NCBI GenBank assembly: GCA_020438845.1
Contig: JAGQTV010000101.1
Span: 1-39,824, forward strand
Source: Mycobacterium sp.
Lineage (GTDB): Bacteria > Actinomycetota > Actinomycetes > Mycobacteriales > Mycobacteriaceae
Direction: 5' to 3'
Length of the DNA: 39,824 bases
Program-made: the position numbers and the translations under genes
Shown here: positions 24,639-34,621 of the stretch, in pieces
How the letters are laid out: every line of letters starts with the position of its first letter
Numbering within the stretch: the stretch's first letter is position 1
The notes under the pieces: model-generated
Database searches by the model: none
What the model was told of the DNA's origin: nothing
Seen by the model: the letters and a program-made list of their open reading frames with translations, nothing else

Positions 24639-26130
24639 TCGGCGCCCGAGCCGGGCCCGACACCGCGATGCGCTGCACCGCAGCGCCGACGAAGAAGATC
24701 GCTGCCACCACACCGGCCAGCGAAACGAAGGCCGGTAGCAGCATCGACTGCGACATCGCGGCAGCGAACGGCTCGTGCAGGAATGTCGGCAGGTGGGTGA
24801 CATCGGCTTCCGCACGCCGGCCGGCAGCCGATGGCGCGGAGGGCAGTTCGGCCTGGATTCGCGAGGACATGAATGCGGCCATGCTGGCGCTACCGAGCAC
24901 CGAACCTACTTGCCGGGTGGTGTTGTAGACCCCCGAACCGGCCCCGGCCAGTCGCGGTGGGAGATTACGGGTCGCCGTCGCGCTCAGCGGGGCGAAGATG
25001 AACGCCAGCCCCGCACCCACGCCGGTCAACGGGATCAGCAGCCGCCAGACCGGTGTGCTCGGGCTCATCTCGACCGACAGCCATAGCAGCGCGACAGCCA
25101 GCGCGGAGAAGCCGAATCCGATGATGTGCCGGGGGTGCGACTGGTCGACGATCCGGCCGACGAATGGTGCCAACACCCCACTCGCGATCGCCATCGGCGC
25201 GGTGAGCAGAGCCGACCGGGTCGGGGTCAGCCCGCACACCGACTGTGCGTAGAACATCAGCGGCAGGATCATCGCAGTCGAGGCGAACCCAATGACCGCA
25301 ATGCCGACGTTGGCCAGGCTGAAATCGCGGTCGCCGAAGATCGCCAGCGGGATCAGTGGTTCGCCCCGATTCACCGACTGCCAATAGACGAACGCGGTCA
25401 TGAACCCGGCCCCCGCCGCCACCAGAACCCAGACCCATGCCTGCCAGTCCTGGGTCTGCCCCTCCTGCAGGCCGAAGACGATCAGGAACAGGCCGATTCC
25501 GGAGAGGAGCACGCCGACGATGTCGAAGCGGTGCGGGTGGGTCGGGAGCACCGGAATGAGCCGAACGGCCATCACCAGGCCGATCACTCCGATCGGAACA
25601 TTGATGAAAAAGATCCATGACCAGCCCAGGTGGTCGACGAGCACGCCGCCGGCCACCGGCCCGGCCAGGGTGGCCAACCCGGCCGTGGCTCCCCACATGC
25701 TCAGGGCTACCCCGCGACCGTCGGCGGGGAAGATTCGGGTGATGGTCGACAGAGTCTGTGGAGTCAACAGCGCGGCTCCGATTCCTTGCACCACCCGGGC
25801 AGCGATCAACATCCCGATCGAAGCGGACAGGCCGCACCACAGCGACGCCGCGGTGAACACCACCAGGCCGGCGATGTAGAGGTTCTTCGGGCCGAAGCGA
25901 TCTCCCAGCCGACCCGCCAGCAGCAGCGGTACGGCGTAAGCCAGGAGATAGGCGCTGGTGACCCAGATGATGTTGTCGTAGTCGGTGATGTTCAGCGCAA
26001 CCATGATGCTGGGGTTGGCCACAGCCACGATGGTCGAGTCGACCAGGATCATGAAGAAGCCGACCAGCATGGCCCACAAAGCGTTCCACGGGTTCTCGGA
26101 CGACTCTGGCGCGTCCCGACTCACGCGCAC
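24613..26130 (-). CDS. MFS drug efflux transporter, DHA2 (14-helix) type, Rv1250-like
   Basis: About 505 aa with fourteen hydrophobic segments. Marks of DHA2 pumps: [20 protein letters not shown] in segment 1, [20 protein letters not shown] (motif A), [20 protein letters not shown] in segment 4 and [20 protein letters not shown] (motif C). Position and sequence match Rv1250. Proton-driven export of drugs or metabolites is expected. The start is a GTG: 26130 or 26124 (VRVSRDAPE); neither has a strong ribosome site. The open frame continues to 26925, but that is antisense to the baeRF2 gene. The gene is divergent from 26209 with a 78-base gap. Confidence 0.9.
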   Translation of the reverse strand: MRVSRDAPESSENPWNALWAMLVGFFMILVDSTIVAVANPSIMVALNITDYDNIIWVTSAYLLAYAVPLLLAGRLGDRFGPKNLYIAGLVVFTAASLWCGLSASIGMLIAARVVQGIGAALLTPQTLSTITRIFPADGRGVALSMWGATAGLATLAGPVAGGVLVDHLGWSWIFFINVPIGVIGLVMAVRLIPVLPTHPHRFDIVGVLLSGIGLFLIVFGLQEGQTQDWQAWVWVLVAAGAGFMTAFVYWQSVNRGEPLIPLAIFGDRDFSLANVGIAVIGFASTAMILPLMFYAQSVCGLTPTRSALLTAPMAIASGVLAPFVGRIVDQSHPRHIIGFGFSALAVALLWLSVEMSPSTPVWRLLIPLTGVGAGLAFIFAPLSATATRNLPPRLAGAGSGVYNTTRQVGSVLGSASMAAFMSSRIQAELPSAPSAAGRRAEADVTHLPTFLHEPFAAAMSQSMLLPAFVSLAGVVAAIFFVGAAVQRIAVSGPARAPISRTGPLG

Positions 26131-26196
26131 CGATGCTGCCAGCACATGCCAGGACCGTATCGGTGGGGTGCGGTGGGGCGAACACGCCGAGTTGGT

Positions 26197-26202
26197 TAGC
26201 TT
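26197..26202 (+). promoter_or_regulatory. -10 box for leaderless baeRF2 mRNA
   Basis: TAGCTT sits exactly at -12 to -7 relative to the A of ATG 26209; no ribosome site is present. Confidence 0.65.
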
Positions 26203-26208
26203 TGAGAC

Positions 26209-27315
26209 ATGCATGCCGAACGTTTCCACCGATTGGTCAACGCGACCGGGCCCTTCGTGTCGATCTACTTCGACGACTCGCATGACACGGCGGACTCGGC
26301 CGCCCAACTCGACGCCCGACTGCGCGACATCCGCAAGCATCTCGAGGAGCAGTCGGTAGGCACCGAGGTCATCGACGCGATCGATGCGGCGGTGCGGGCC
26401 AAGCACCCGCCGGTGGGGCGCAGCGGCCGTCAGGTGATCGCAGCCGGAAGCAGGATCGTGCTCGACGAGCACCTCATTCGCCCGCCCGTCAGCACCGAAC
26501 TGCGGGTTTCCGAGTTGCCCTACCTGGTCCCGGTCATCGAACACGGGTTGCTGCACGACACCTACCTGCTGGTGGCCGTCGACCACACCGGTGCCGACAT
26601 CGCACTGCACGGTCCGGGCCGGACACGAACCGAAGACGTCGAGGGCAGCGGCTATCCGGTGCACAAGGCCCACAAAGCCGAAACCGCCGGCTACGGGGGT
26701 CCGCAGGGGCGGGTGGCAGAAGCCGTCCGGAAGAACATGCGCGAGGTCGGCGATCGTCTCACCCACCTGGTCGACGAAACCGGCGCCGATATCGTTTTCG
26801 TCACCGGCGAAGTGGGCTCCCGCTCCGAGCTGGCGGCCGAACTGCCTGAGCGGGTCACGGCCAAGGTCGTGCAGTTGCAGGGCGGCGGACGCACCGCCGG
26901 CGTCGACGAGATCGAGGTTCACCACGAGATCGGCCAGGAATTCCTCAAGCGGCGCCTAGCCGTCATCGAGGACGCCGCCCAACGGTTCAACGCCGGTCGC
27001 GGTGCCGGACTGGCGGTCGACGGCCTGGCCGAGGTAACGGCGGCCCTGCGTAACGGAGCAGTGGAGACCCTGATCATCGGCGACGTCGGAGAGGCCACCG
27101 TGGTGGCCGACCACGACGAACTAGCTCTGATCGGAACGGACACCGACACCGTCTCGGCTCTGGGCGGATCCCCGGATCGAGTCTTGCGCGCCGACGAGGC
27201 ACTTCCGCTGCTGGCCGTGGCGACCGGAGCGGCCTTGGTGCGTACCGACGAGCGGATCAGCCCAGCCGAGGGCATCGGCGCGGTGCTGCGCTACCCGGAC
27301 ATGGGTCAACACTGA
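26209..27315 (+). CDS. Bacterial archaeo-eukaryotic release factor (baeRF) family 2 protein, Rv2629-like
   Basis: 368 aa. It is clearly related along its length to Rv2629 of the DosR dormancy regulon: [100 protein letters not shown]. The family has the fold of eukaryotic release factor eRF1 and its Vms1/ANKZF1 relatives, and is thought to act at the ribosome, perhaps as a peptidyl-tRNA hydrolase or hibernation factor. This is unproven for the bacterial proteins. The start is fixed by the leaderless box. No DosR palindrome was recognised in the 78-base upstream gap. Confidence 0.85.
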   Translation: MHAERFHRLVNATGPFVSIYFDDSHDTADSAAQLDARLRDIRKHLEEQSVGTEVIDAIDAAVRAKHPPVGRSGRQVIAAGSRIVLDEHLIRPPVSTELRVSELPYLVPVIEHGLLHDTYLLVAVDHTGADIALHGPGRTRTEDVEGSGYPVHKAHKAETAGYGGPQGRVAEAVRKNMREVGDRLTHLVDETGADIVFVTGEVGSRSELAAELPERVTAKVVQLQGGGRTAGVDEIEVHHEIGQEFLKRRLAVIEDAAQRFNAGRGAGLAVDGLAEVTAALRNGAVETLIIGDVGEATVVADHDELALIGTDTDTVSALGGSPDRVLRADEALPLLAVATGAALVRTDERISPAEGIGAVLRYPDMGQH

Positions 27316-27404
27316 GGTTCACCGGGGTCCCCGGGATTTCACGGGGCTCCGCGGGGGTTTCGGCCACACACCACCTTCCGGCACCTTCGCCGGCCGCGAT
27401 TCGT

Positions 27405-27410
27405 TAGCCT
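27405..27410 (+). promoter_or_regulatory. -10 box upstream of the Rv1249c-like gene
   Basis: TAGCCT predicts +1 exactly at 27417, the A of an ATG that is out of frame with the main gene. The leader to ATG 27451 would be 34 bases and contains AGGAAGGGG. Confidence 0.5.
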
Positions 27411-27450
27411 GGCATTATGCCCGAGTTCGGGCCCACAGGAAGGGGCGCCC

Positions 27451-28221
27451 ATGAGGCTCCGCCGAAAGAAGCCAGCGGCCGAGCGGGCCGGGACGGAGGA
27501 TGCCGGGCTGGCCGCGCGCGCACTCTCGCACGCGCTGGAAGCCGGCGGCCGAGCGCAGGCTCCGGCCGTCAAGGCCTACGTCGCCAAGTTGCGCCGCGAC
27601 AACCCGGACGACACGCCCGCTGAGATCGTCACCAAACTGGAGAAGCGCTACCTGGCCGCCGTGATGGCCAGCGGCGCGGCCGTCGGCTCGGCGGCAGCGT
27701 TCCCCGGCATCGGCACGCTGACCGCGCTGTCGGCAGTCGCCGGGGAGACCCTGGTGTTTCTGGAAGCGACGGTGTTGTTCGTTCTGGCCAACGCCGAGGT
27801 GCACGGCATTCCCATCGACCAGCGCGAACGTCGCCGGGCGCTGGTGCTCGGCGTTCTCGTCGGCCACGCGAGCAAGGGTGCGATCAAAGAACTCATCGGA
27901 CCGCACCGCACCAGCGGCGCCTGGCTGGTCGAAGCCGAACTTCTGCCGCTCCCGGTGGTCTCGCAACTCAACTCCAGGCTCATGCACTACTTCGTGAAGA
28001 AGTACACGATCAAGCGCACAGCCATGGCGTTCGGCAAGCTGCTGCCGGTCGGCATCGGTGCCGCGGTCGGCGGGGGCGGGAACCGCATGATGGGCAAGAA
28101 GATCGTCGGTAACGCGCGACAGGCGTTCGGACCGGCTCCCAGCCGTTGGCCGGTGATGCTGCACCTGGTGTCCGGAACCGACGTCGAGCCACCCATGCTG
28201 CCTGCCGCCGAAGAGGGCTGA
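27451..28221 (+). CDS. Conserved mycobacterial membrane protein (Rv1249c-like)
   Basis: 256 aa. A basic N terminus with a short coiled or helical stretch (residues 1-65) is followed by a hydrophobic region (YLAAVMASGAAVGSAAAFPG, then LSAVAGETLVFLEATVLFVL) and a second glycine-rich hydrophobic part near 200-225 (LLPVGIGAAVGGGGNRMMGK). This fits a small integral membrane protein of the Rv1249c family, whose role is unknown; the pattern is somewhat like EcsC-type proteins. ATG 27451 has AGGAAGGGG upstream. It precedes kgd, as in M. tuberculosis. An overlapping ATG frame (27417-27623) starts at the predicted RNA 5' end. Confidence 0.8.
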   Translation: MRLRRKKPAAERAGTEDAGLAARALSHALEAGGRAQAPAVKAYVAKLRRDNPDDTPAEIVTKLEKRYLAAVMASGAAVGSAAAFPGIGTLTALSAVAGETLVFLEATVLFVLANAEVHGIPIDQRERRRALVLGVLVGHASKGAIKELIGPHRTSGAWLVEAELLPLPVVSQLNSRLMHYFVKKYTIKRTAMAFGKLLPVGIGAAVGGGGNRMMGKKIVGNARQAFGPAPSRWPVMLHLVSGTDVEPPMLPAAEEG

Positions 28222-28304
28222 ACCGGCTGTCTCGTCCGTCGCGCGGGAACCGATCCCAGTTTCATCGCTCTCGCGTAACGCTCGGCGCGACACCCCAGAC
28301 GAGA

Positions 28305-28310
28305 TAGCCT
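28305..28310 (+). promoter_or_regulatory. -10 box for kgd
   Basis: TAGCCT predicts +1 at about 28317, giving a leader of about 85 bases that includes the whole 12-bp repeat array (28327-28386). Confidence 0.5.
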
Positions 28311-28326
28311 TGAGAGGTCGTCGGTA

Positions 28327-28386
28327 GGGCATCGAGTACGGCATCAGGTACGGCATCAAGTAGGGCATCAAGTAGGGCACAGAATC
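28327..28386 (+). repeat. 12-bp tandem repeat array in the kgd leader
   Basis: Consensus GGGCATCAAGTA. Units: 28327-28338 (GGGCATCGAGTA), 28339-28350 (CGGCATCAGGTA), 28351-28362 (CGGCATCAAGTA), 28363-28374 (GGGCATCAAGTA) and a decayed fifth, 28375-28386 (GGGCACAGAATC). The array ends 15 bases before GTG 28402 and would be transcribed. It may be a protein-binding or RNA leader element, or a simple slippage repeat. Confidence 0.85.
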
Positions 28387-28401
28387 GAGGCGAGCCATTC
28401 C

Positions 28402-31400
28402 GTGAGTACCAGTTCACCCTTCGGCCAAAACGAGTGGCTCGTCGAGGAGATGTACCGGAAGTTCCGGGAGGATCCCTCGTCGGTGGATTCGAGCTGGCAC
28501 GAGTTCCTCGCCGACTACCACGCCGAGGCCACGCCCGGGGGAACCGCCGCCGTCGGCAATGCCGGAAACGGCCAGCCTGCTGCCGCGCCTCCGGCTCCGG
28601 CCGCCGTCGCACCCGCAGCGCCGGCCCCCGCCGCTCCCCCACCCCCTGCGGCTTCGGCTGCGCCTGCCGCCCAGAAACCGGCAGCCCCGGCGCCCGCCGT
28701 CCAGAAACCTGCGGCCCCGCAGGCAGCCGCCGAGGCCCCCAGCGAGCAGTCGCAGGTGCTCCGGGGAGCCTCGGCAGCCGTCGTCAAGAACATGAACGCC
28801 TCGCTGGCGATTCCCACCGCCACCAGCGTGCGAGCCATACCCGCGACGCTGATGATCGACAACCGGATCGTCATCAACAACCATCTCAAGCGCACCCGCG
28901 GCGGAAAGATCAGCTTCACCCATCTGCTGGGCTACGCGCTGGTGCAGGCGGTCAAGAAGTTCCCGAACATGAACCGGTTCTTCGCCGAGATCGACGGCAA
29001 GCCCAACGTGGTGACGCCGGCCCACACCAATCTCGGCCTGGCGATCGACCTGCCGGGCAAGGACGGCAAGCGATCGCTGGTGGTCGCGGCCATCAAGGGC
29101 TGCGAGACCATGGGCTTCGCTGAATTCGTGGCCGCCTACGAGGACATCGTCCGCAGAGCCCGCGACGGCAAGCTCACCGCCGAAGATTTCGCCGGTGTGA
29201 CGATCTCGCTGACCAATCCGGGCACCATCGGCACCGTGCACTCCGTACCCCGGCTGATGGCCGGACAGGGAGCGATCATCGGCGCCGGTGCGATGGAGTT
29301 CCCGGCGGAGTTCCAGGGCGCCAGCGAAGAGCGCATCGCCGAACTCGGCGTCGGCAAGCTGATCACACTGACGTCGACCTACGACCACCGCATCATCCAG
29401 GGCGCGGAGTCCGGCGACTTCCTGCGTACCGTCCACCACCTGTTGCTCGACGACGACTTCTGGGACGAGATCTTCTTCGGGTTGTCCATCCCGTACGAGC
29501 CGGTGCGCTGGCGTACGGACAACCCGGACTCCATCTTCGACAAGAACGCCCGCGTCATCGAACTCATTGCGGCCTACCGAAACCGTGGCCACCTGATGGC
29601 GGACATCGACCCGCTGCGGCTGGACAAGAACCGCTTCCGAATGCACCCCGATCTCGACGTCAACACGCACGGACTTACCCTGTGGGACCTCGACCGCGAG
29701 TTCAAGGTAAACGGCTTCGCGGGCGCGCAGTACAAGAAGTTGCGCGACGTGCTGTCAGTACTGCGGGACGCCTACTGCCGCCACATCGGCGTGGAGTACA
29801 CCCACATCCTCGAACCCGAACAGCAGAAGTGGCTGCAGGAGCGACTCGAAGTACGCCATGAGAAGCCGACCGTCGCCGAGCAGAAGTACATCCTGTCCAA
29901 ACTCAATGCCGCCGAGGCGTTCGAGACCTTCCTGCAGACGAAATACGTTGGACAAAAACGATTCTCGCTCGAGGGAGCAGAGACGGTCATTCCGATGATG
30001 GACGCGGTGATCGACCAGAGTGCCGAGCACGGCCTCAGCGAGGTGGTCATCGGCATGCCGCATCGCGGTCGGCTCAACGTCCTGGCCAACATCGTCGGTA
30101 AGCCCTACTCGCAGATCTTCAGCGAATTCGAGGGCAACCTGAACCCCGCACAAGCCCAAGGCTCCGGTGACGTCAAGTATCACCTCGGCGCCAGGGGCAC
30201 CTATTTTCAGATGTTCGGCGAGAACGACATCGAAGTATCGCTGGTGGCCAACCCGTCACATCTGGAAGCCGTCGACCCCGTGCTGGAGGGTTTGGTTCGC
30301 GCCAAGCAGGACCTGATCGACGGAGAGGGCTCCCCACCTACCTTCACGGTGGTGCCGTTGATGCTGCACGGCGATGCGGCGTTCGCCGGTCAGGGCGTGG
30401 TGGCCGAGACGCTGAACCTGGCCCTGCTTGAGGGGTATCGCACCGGCGGCACCATCCATATCGTGGTCAACAACCAGATCGGCTTCACCACCGCACCAGA
30501 GTTTTCCAGGTCGGCGGAGTACTGCACCGACGTCGCCAAAATGATTGGGGCACCGATCTTCCACGTCAACGGCGACGACCCGGAGGCGTGCGTGTGGGTG
30601 GCCCGCCTGGCGGTGGACTTCCGACAGCGGTTCCACAAGGACGTCGTCATCGACATGCTGTGCTACCGCCGCCGAGGCCACAATGAGGGCGACGACCCGT
30701 CGATGACCAACCCGGCCATGTACGAGGTGATCGACACCAAGCGCGGTGCCCGCAAGGCCTACACCGAGGCACTGATCGGCCGCGGCGACATCTCGATGAA
30801 AGAAGCCGAAGACGCGCTGCGCGACTTCCAGGGTCAACTCGAGCAAGTATTCAACGAGGTCCGGGAACTGGAAAAGCACGCTGCCGAACCCAGCGAGTCG
30901 GTCGAGTCCGCACAGATGCTGCCGCGTGGAATGACGACCGCGGTGGATAAGTCGCTGCTGGCCCGCATCGGCGACGCGCATTTGGCTGTTCCGGAAGGCT
31001 TCACCGTGCACCCCCGGGTCAAGCCCGTAATGGCAAAGCGTCGTGAGATGGCCTACGAAGGCAAGGTCGACTGGGCGTTCGGCGAGTTGCTGGCGCTGGG
31101 CACGTTCCTGGCCCAGGGCAAGCTGATCCGGTTCACCGGCCAGGACACCCGGCGCGGAACCTTCACCCAGCGCCACGCCGTGGTCATCGATCCGCACACC
31201 GGGGCCGAATTCACCCCACTGGAGCTGCTCACGCTCAACCCGGACGGGACGTCGAACGGCGGCCGATTCCTGATCTACGACTCGCCCCTGTCGGAGTACG
31301 CCGCCGTCGGGTTCGAGTACGGCTACTCGGTGGGCAATCCCAATGCGATCGTGTTGTGGGAAGCCCAGTTCGGCGACTTCGTCAACGGTGCGCAATCGAT

Positions 31401-32124
31401 CATCGACGAGTTCATCAGTTCCGGGGAGGCCAAGTGGGGCCAACTCTCCGACGTCGTGCTGCTCCTGCCTCATGGCCACGAGGGTCAGGGCCCAGACCAC
31501 ACCTCGGGTCGTATCGAGCGCTTCCTGAACCTGTGGGCCGAGGGCTCGATGACGATTGCCATGCCGTCGACCCCGGCGAACTACTTCCATCTGTTGCGCA
31601 GGCACGGCCTCGACGAGCTGCACCGGCCGCTGATCGTGTTCACGCCGAAGTCGATGCTGCGGAACAAGGCGGCAGTCAGCGACATCCGCGACTTCACCGA
31701 GCAGAAGTTCCGGTCGATCATGGAGGAGCCGACCTACACCGACGGCGTGGGCGACCGCTCCAAGGTCACCCGGATCCTGCTGACCAGCGGCAAGATCTAC
31801 TACGAGCTCGAGGCTCGTAAGCAGAAGGACGGCCGCGACGACGTGGCGATCGTCCGGATCGAACAGCTGGCACCGCTGCCCAAGCGGCGACTGGCCAACA
31901 CCCTCGACGAGTACCCGAACGCCCGAGAGTTCTTCTGGGTTCAGGAGGAGCCGGCCAACCAGGGCGCCTGGCCGACCTTCGGCCTGAGCCTGCCGGAGTT
32001 GCTGCCCGACAAGCTGACCGGGATCAAGCGGATCTCGCGCCGCGCGATGTCGGCGCCGTCGTCGGGCTCGTCGAAGGTACATGCCGTCGAGCAGCAAGAG
32101 ATCATCGATGAGGCCTTTACCTGA
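28402..32124 (+). CDS. kgd: Multifunctional 2-oxoglutarate metabolism enzyme (2-oxoglutarate decarboxylase / dehydrogenase E1-E2)
   Basis: 1240 aa. In mycobacteria this protein acts as thiamine-diphosphate 2-oxoglutarate decarboxylase, 2-hydroxy-3-oxoadipate synthase, and E1 of the 2-oxoglutarate dehydrogenase complex. Order: short N-terminal segment ([17 protein letters not shown]), Pro/Ala linker (about 45-115), succinyltransferase-like E2 core without lipoyl domain (about 120-365; [11 protein letters not shown] near 325-335), then the E1 part. E1 marks: [18 protein letters not shown] with active-site His near 554, [35 protein letters not shown] and [10 protein letters not shown]. The family is regulated by the FHA protein GarA and by acetyl-CoA. 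GTG 28402 gives the conserved N terminus. Confidence 0.97.
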   Translation: MSTSSPFGQNEWLVEEMYRKFREDPSSVDSSWHEFLADYHAEATPGGTAAVGNAGNGQPAAAPPAPAAVAPAAPAPAAPPPPAASAAPAAQKPAAPAPAVQKPAAPQAAAEAPSEQSQVLRGASAAVVKNMNASLAIPTATSVRAIPATLMIDNRIVINNHLKRTRGGKISFTHLLGYALVQAVKKFPNMNRFFAEIDGKPNVVTPAHTNLGLAIDLPGKDGKRSLVVAAIKGCETMGFAEFVAAYEDIVRRARDGKLTAEDFAGVTISLTNPGTIGTVHSVPRLMAGQGAIIGAGAMEFPAEFQGASEERIAELGVGKLITLTSTYDHRIIQGAESGDFLRTVHHLLLDDDFWDEIFFGLSIPYEPVRWRTDNPDSIFDKNARVIELIAAYRNRGHLMADIDPLRLDKNRFRMHPDLDVNTHGLTLWDLDREFKVNGFAGAQYKKLRDVLSVLRDAYCRHIGVEYTHILEPEQQKWLQERLEVRHEKPTVAEQKYILSKLNAAEAFETFLQTKYVGQKRFSLEGAETVIPMMDAVIDQSAEHGLSEVVIGMPHRGRLNVLANIVGKPYSQIFSEFEGNLNPAQAQGSGDVKYHLGARGTYFQMFGENDIEVSLVANPSHLEAVDPVLEGLVRAKQDLIDGEGSPPTFTVVPLMLHGDAAFAGQGVVAETLNLALLEGYRTGGTIHIVVNNQIGFTTAPEFSRSAEYCTDVAKMIGAPIFHVNGDDPEACVWVARLAVDFRQRFHKDVVIDMLCYRRRGHNEGDDPSMTNPAMYEVIDTKRGARKAYTEALIGRGDISMKEAEDALRDFQGQLEQVFNEVRELEKHAAEPSESVESAQMLPRGMTTAVDKSLLARIGDAHLAVPEGFTVHPRVKPVMAKRREMAYEGKVDWAFGELLALGTFLAQGKLIRFTGQDTRRGTFTQRHAVVIDPHTGAEFTPLELLTLNPDGTSNGGRFLIYDSPLSEYAAVGFEYGYSVGNPNAIVLWEAQFGDFVNGAQSIIDEFISSGEAKWGQLSDVVLLLPHGHEGQGPDHTSGRIERFLNLWAEGSMTIAMPSTPANYFHLLRRHGLDELHRPLIVFTPKSMLRNKAAVSDIRDFTEQKFRSIMEEPTYTDGVGDRSKVTRILLTSGKIYYELEARKQKDGRDDVAIVRIEQLAPLPKRRLANTLDEYPNAREFFWVQEEPANQGAWPTFGLSLPELLPDKLTGIKRISRRAMSAPSSGSSKVHAVEQQEIIDEAFT

Positions 32125-32134
32125 CAGGTTCCAA

Positions 32135-34150
32135 ATGTCCGCGAGCGTGCGTGCCGCTCGCGGCAGTAGTGCTGCCCTCGCTGCGATCGCTGTCTTGGGG
32201 GCAGGTCCATCTGCGGTGGTTGCATCCGCGGCACCAGCAGACGACGGCACGCCATCGGTTTCGGTAGCCAGGTCCACCAACCACCAGACACGATCGAGGC
32301 AGCCAACGCCGCGCACCAATCCGGCGCGGCCGACCTCAAGCACAAAGCCACGGCGGACCGCTGCGCCGACGGCCCGGTTGCCGGCAGCGAAAGCAAACAG
32401 AGCGAACCCGATCGGCAGAGTGTTTCGCAACCACGCGCCGACGCTGAATCCGACCCAGAGCGCCGCCGGTGCGGACTCGGTCGTGCACGGTGCGCTCAAC
32501 GCCGCCGACGCCGACGGAGACGCCCTCACCTACACGGTGGTCCGCCCTCCCGAACACGGCCAAGTGGTCGTCGAAGGCGACGGCGCCTTCACCTACACCC
32601 CGGTCATCCCGGGACAGCTGACCGACACCTTCACCGTCACCGCCAGCGATGCCGGCAGCGGATTCCACCTGCACGGCCTGCTGGGTCTGGTCAACCTGCT
32701 GACCTTCGGCCTGATCGGCACGGCGGGGCACAGCACCACCCGCACGATCACCGTCAACATCAGCCCAACAATCGACCCGACCGCCTACATCCTGCCGCTG
32801 GCACCCGGGGTCGCGGTGAAAACCGTTCATACGGTGGGTGATTCGCCGGCCAGTGGAACCTACCCCATGGTTGGTGCTCCCGATGGCCTGGGCGTATACG
32901 ACAACAATGACGGCACGTTCACCCTGGTGATGAACCACGAACTCGCCAGCGGATCCGGAGCAATACGGGCGCACGGCGCGACCGGGTCGTTCATCTCCCG
33001 GTATGTCATCGACAAGAGCACGATGGAAGTACTCGGCGGCAGCGACCTCATTCAGCAGGTGTTCGGTTGGAATGCGGTCACCGGAAGCTCGGATCCCGCG
33101 CCCAGCGTCGTGGCCTTCAACCGGTTCTGCTCGGGTGACCTGGCCGCCTCGTCGGCGTATCTCTACAACGGGCTGGGCAGCTCCGCACGGATCTTCCTCA
33201 CCGGCGAGGAGGGCGGCCAGGGCCGCGCCGTGGCAACGATCGTCACCGGCCCCGAGGCCGGAAACAGCTACATCCTGGGCACGTTCGATCCGGCGGCGAA
33301 CGGCTCCGAGATCGTCGGCGTGGGCAGCTGGGAGAACATCCTGGCCAATCCACTCGCGCAGGAGAAGACCGTCGTGATCGGCAACAACGACGGCGGCTCA
33401 GGAGTCATGGCCGGGGCGTTGGCCGTCTACGTCGGCACCAAGCAGAACGCCGGAACCGAGGCCGACAAGGCGGGGCTGACCAACGGCGTCCTCAAGTTCG
33501 TCACCGTGACCGGTAATCCGGCGGAGATCGTCAACTCGACGACCCGGGCCACCAACATCACCAGCGGCACCACGTTCACCCTCAGCGGGGTGGCGTCGAC
33601 GGCGTTCTCCAGGCCCGAGGACGGGGCCTGGAATCCGCTGAACCCAAACGAGTACTACTTCGTCACGACGGACCGACTCGACCAGGTCGCCGACGGCGCC
33701 GGCGGCCAGGTCGGCAACAGCCGCCTCTGGCGGCTCACCTTCGCCGACATCACGAACCCCGACCTGGGCGGCACCATCGACCTGCTGATCGACGGCGACA
33801 CGGTCGGACGTAACAAAGTCAACATGCTCGACAACATCACCGTCGACTCAGCTGGGCGCGTTCTCCTGCAGGAGGACACCGGTGGAGCCGCCCACAATGC
33901 CAAGGTCTGGCAGTACGACATCGCCACGGACACGTTGACGCTGATCGCTCAGCACGACCCGGCGCGCTTCGGCGACGTCGGGGTCGCAGCCACCGCCCCG
34001 TTCACCATCGACGAGGAATCCTCCGGCATCATCGACGCCCGAGACGTCCTCGGTCCCGGCTGGTTCCTTCTCACTGTGATGGCGCATTACCCGCTTGGCG
34101 GGGGTCTGATCGAGGGCGGGCAATTGCTGGCGCTGCACGCCCCAGCCTGA
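32135..34150 (+). CDS. Secreted protein with Ig/cadherin-like domain and PhoX-like phosphatase domain
   Basis: About 671 aa. ATG 32135 lies 10 bases after the kgd stop and opens with a signal peptide (SSAALAAIAVLGAGPSAVVA, cleavage near ASA/AP). Next comes a basic Pro/Arg/Thr linker (about residues 38-95), then an Ig/VCBS-type domain common in mycobacterial exported proteins (ADADGDALTYTVVRPPEHGQ, GAFTYTPV, about 105-185). The large C-terminal part has the NHE motif (FTLVMNHELASGSGAI), SRPEDGAWNPLNPNEYYFVT and a repeated propeller-like pattern resembling PhoX/DUF839 phosphatases. Phosphate release outside the cell is the best guess, but the metal ligands were not traced one by one. The frame is open from 32081 inside kgd; starts at 32081 and 32108 are less likely. 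Confidence 0.75.
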   Translation: MSASVRAARGSSAALAAIAVLGAGPSAVVASAAPADDGTPSVSVARSTNHQTRSRQPTPRTNPARPTSSTKPRRTAAPTARLPAAKANRANPIGRVFRNHAPTLNPTQSAAGADSVVHGALNAADADGDALTYTVVRPPEHGQVVVEGDGAFTYTPVIPGQLTDTFTVTASDAGSGFHLHGLLGLVNLLTFGLIGTAGHSTTRTITVNISPTIDPTAYILPLAPGVAVKTVHTVGDSPASGTYPMVGAPDGLGVYDNNDGTFTLVMNHELASGSGAIRAHGATGSFISRYVIDKSTMEVLGGSDLIQQVFGWNAVTGSSDPAPSVVAFNRFCSGDLAASSAYLYNGLGSSARIFLTGEEGGQGRAVATIVTGPEAGNSYILGTFDPAANGSEIVGVGSWENILANPLAQEKTVVIGNNDGGSGVMAGALAVYVGTKQNAGTEADKAGLTNGVLKFVTVTGNPAEIVNSTTRATNITSGTTFTLSGVASTAFSRPEDGAWNPLNPNEYYFVTTDRLDQVADGAGGQVGNSRLWRLTFADITNPDLGGTIDLLIDGDTVGRNKVNMLDNITVDSAGRVLLQEDTGGAAHNAKVWQYDIATDTLTLIAQHDPARFGDVGVAATAPFTIDEESSGIIDARDVLGPGWFLLTVMAHYPLGGGLIEGGQLLALHAPA

Positions 34151-34164
34151 GGCCACCCCCAGTA

Positions 34165-34536
34165 CTAGCCGAACAGCGGGAGCAGGGGCGCGCCATTACC
34201 CAGTTTGTCGGTGACGTTCTCCAGCGCCTTGGGGCACAGGAACGAGATGGCCGCGCCAGTGAACGCTGTGGACGGCCCCAACGGACGACCGATGACGTCC
34301 GACACCGTGCCGGCGATGTTGGCGGTGTTCTGGCCACGTTCAGCCAGCAGTGGGCACAACGACTGCCCGACGGCGACCGCCTCACCCGGATCCATTCCGG
34401 TGATACCCAGACCGTCCAACGTGGTCAGGAAGTTCTCGACGTTGCCAGCGGTGTCGGCGGTGGCCGGGACCGCAGGCAGCACCAATAGCGAAAGCCCGGC
34501 GACCAACACGGCCCCGGCGGTACGACTCAGGATCAT
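34165..34536 (-). CDS. DUF732 family secreted protein
   Basis: 123 aa with a signal peptide (ILSRTAGAVLVAGLSLLVLP, cleavage near TADT) followed by the DUF732 pattern: NFLTTLDGLGITGMDPGEAV, a first Cys in QSLCPLL, and a second in ISFLCPKALENV. DUF732 is a small helical, mostly mycobacterial, exported family of unknown function. ATG 34536 is chosen because it begins the signal peptide and has a TACGAT box upstream; the longer frame to 34815 is antisense to the SDR gene. It converges on the PhoX-like gene with 14 bases between. Confidence 0.82.
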   Translation of the reverse strand: MILSRTAGAVLVAGLSLLVLPAVPATADTAGNVENFLTTLDGLGITGMDPGEAVAVGQSLCPLLAERGQNTANIAGTVSDVIGRPLGPSTAFTGAAISFLCPKALENVTDKLGNGAPLLPLFG

Positions 34537-34545
34537 GATCCAACC

Positions 34546-34551
34546 ATCGTA
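34546..34551 (-). promoter_or_regulatory. -10 box for the DUF732 gene (near-leaderless)
   Basis: TACGAT on the minus strand predicts +1 at the A of 34539, three bases before ATG 34536. Confidence 0.5.
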
Positions 34552-34581
34552 AGGGCGCAGACCGCCGTTACGCCACGCTGC

Positions 34582-34587
34582 TACCCT
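34582..34587 (+). promoter_or_regulatory. -10 box for the SDR gene
   Basis: TACCCT predicts +1 near 34594, with a leader of about 28 bases that contains AGGAG before ATG 34622. It is divergent from the DUF732 box, 30 bases away. Confidence 0.45.
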
Positions 34588-34621
34588 GAACCAAACTGGA
34601 CACCCGTCAACAGGAGCGTTC

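Noticed and set aside
26131-26925. N-terminal extension of the DHA2 pump frame
   Set aside because: It is antisense to the well-conserved baeRF2 gene; the pump's first helix starts right after the GTG at 26124-26130.
27316-27360. Terminator after baeRF2
   Set aside because: CCGGGGTCCCCGG and CCCCG/CGGGG arms are present, but loops are too short or stems too weak and no T-run follows, so no firm call was made.
28327-28386. CRISPR-like array
   Set aside because: Units are contiguous 12-mers without spacers and no cas genes are near.
27415-28398. 327-codon minus-strand frame with repeated PYLM units
   Set aside because: The repeats are only the 12-bp array read on the wrong strand; the rest is antisense to the Rv1249c-like gene.
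30256-32529. 757-codon open frame on the minus strand
   Set aside because: It is antisense to kgd and the PhoX-like gene, has no family motifs, and its composition is that of a complementary-strand frame in high-GC DNA.
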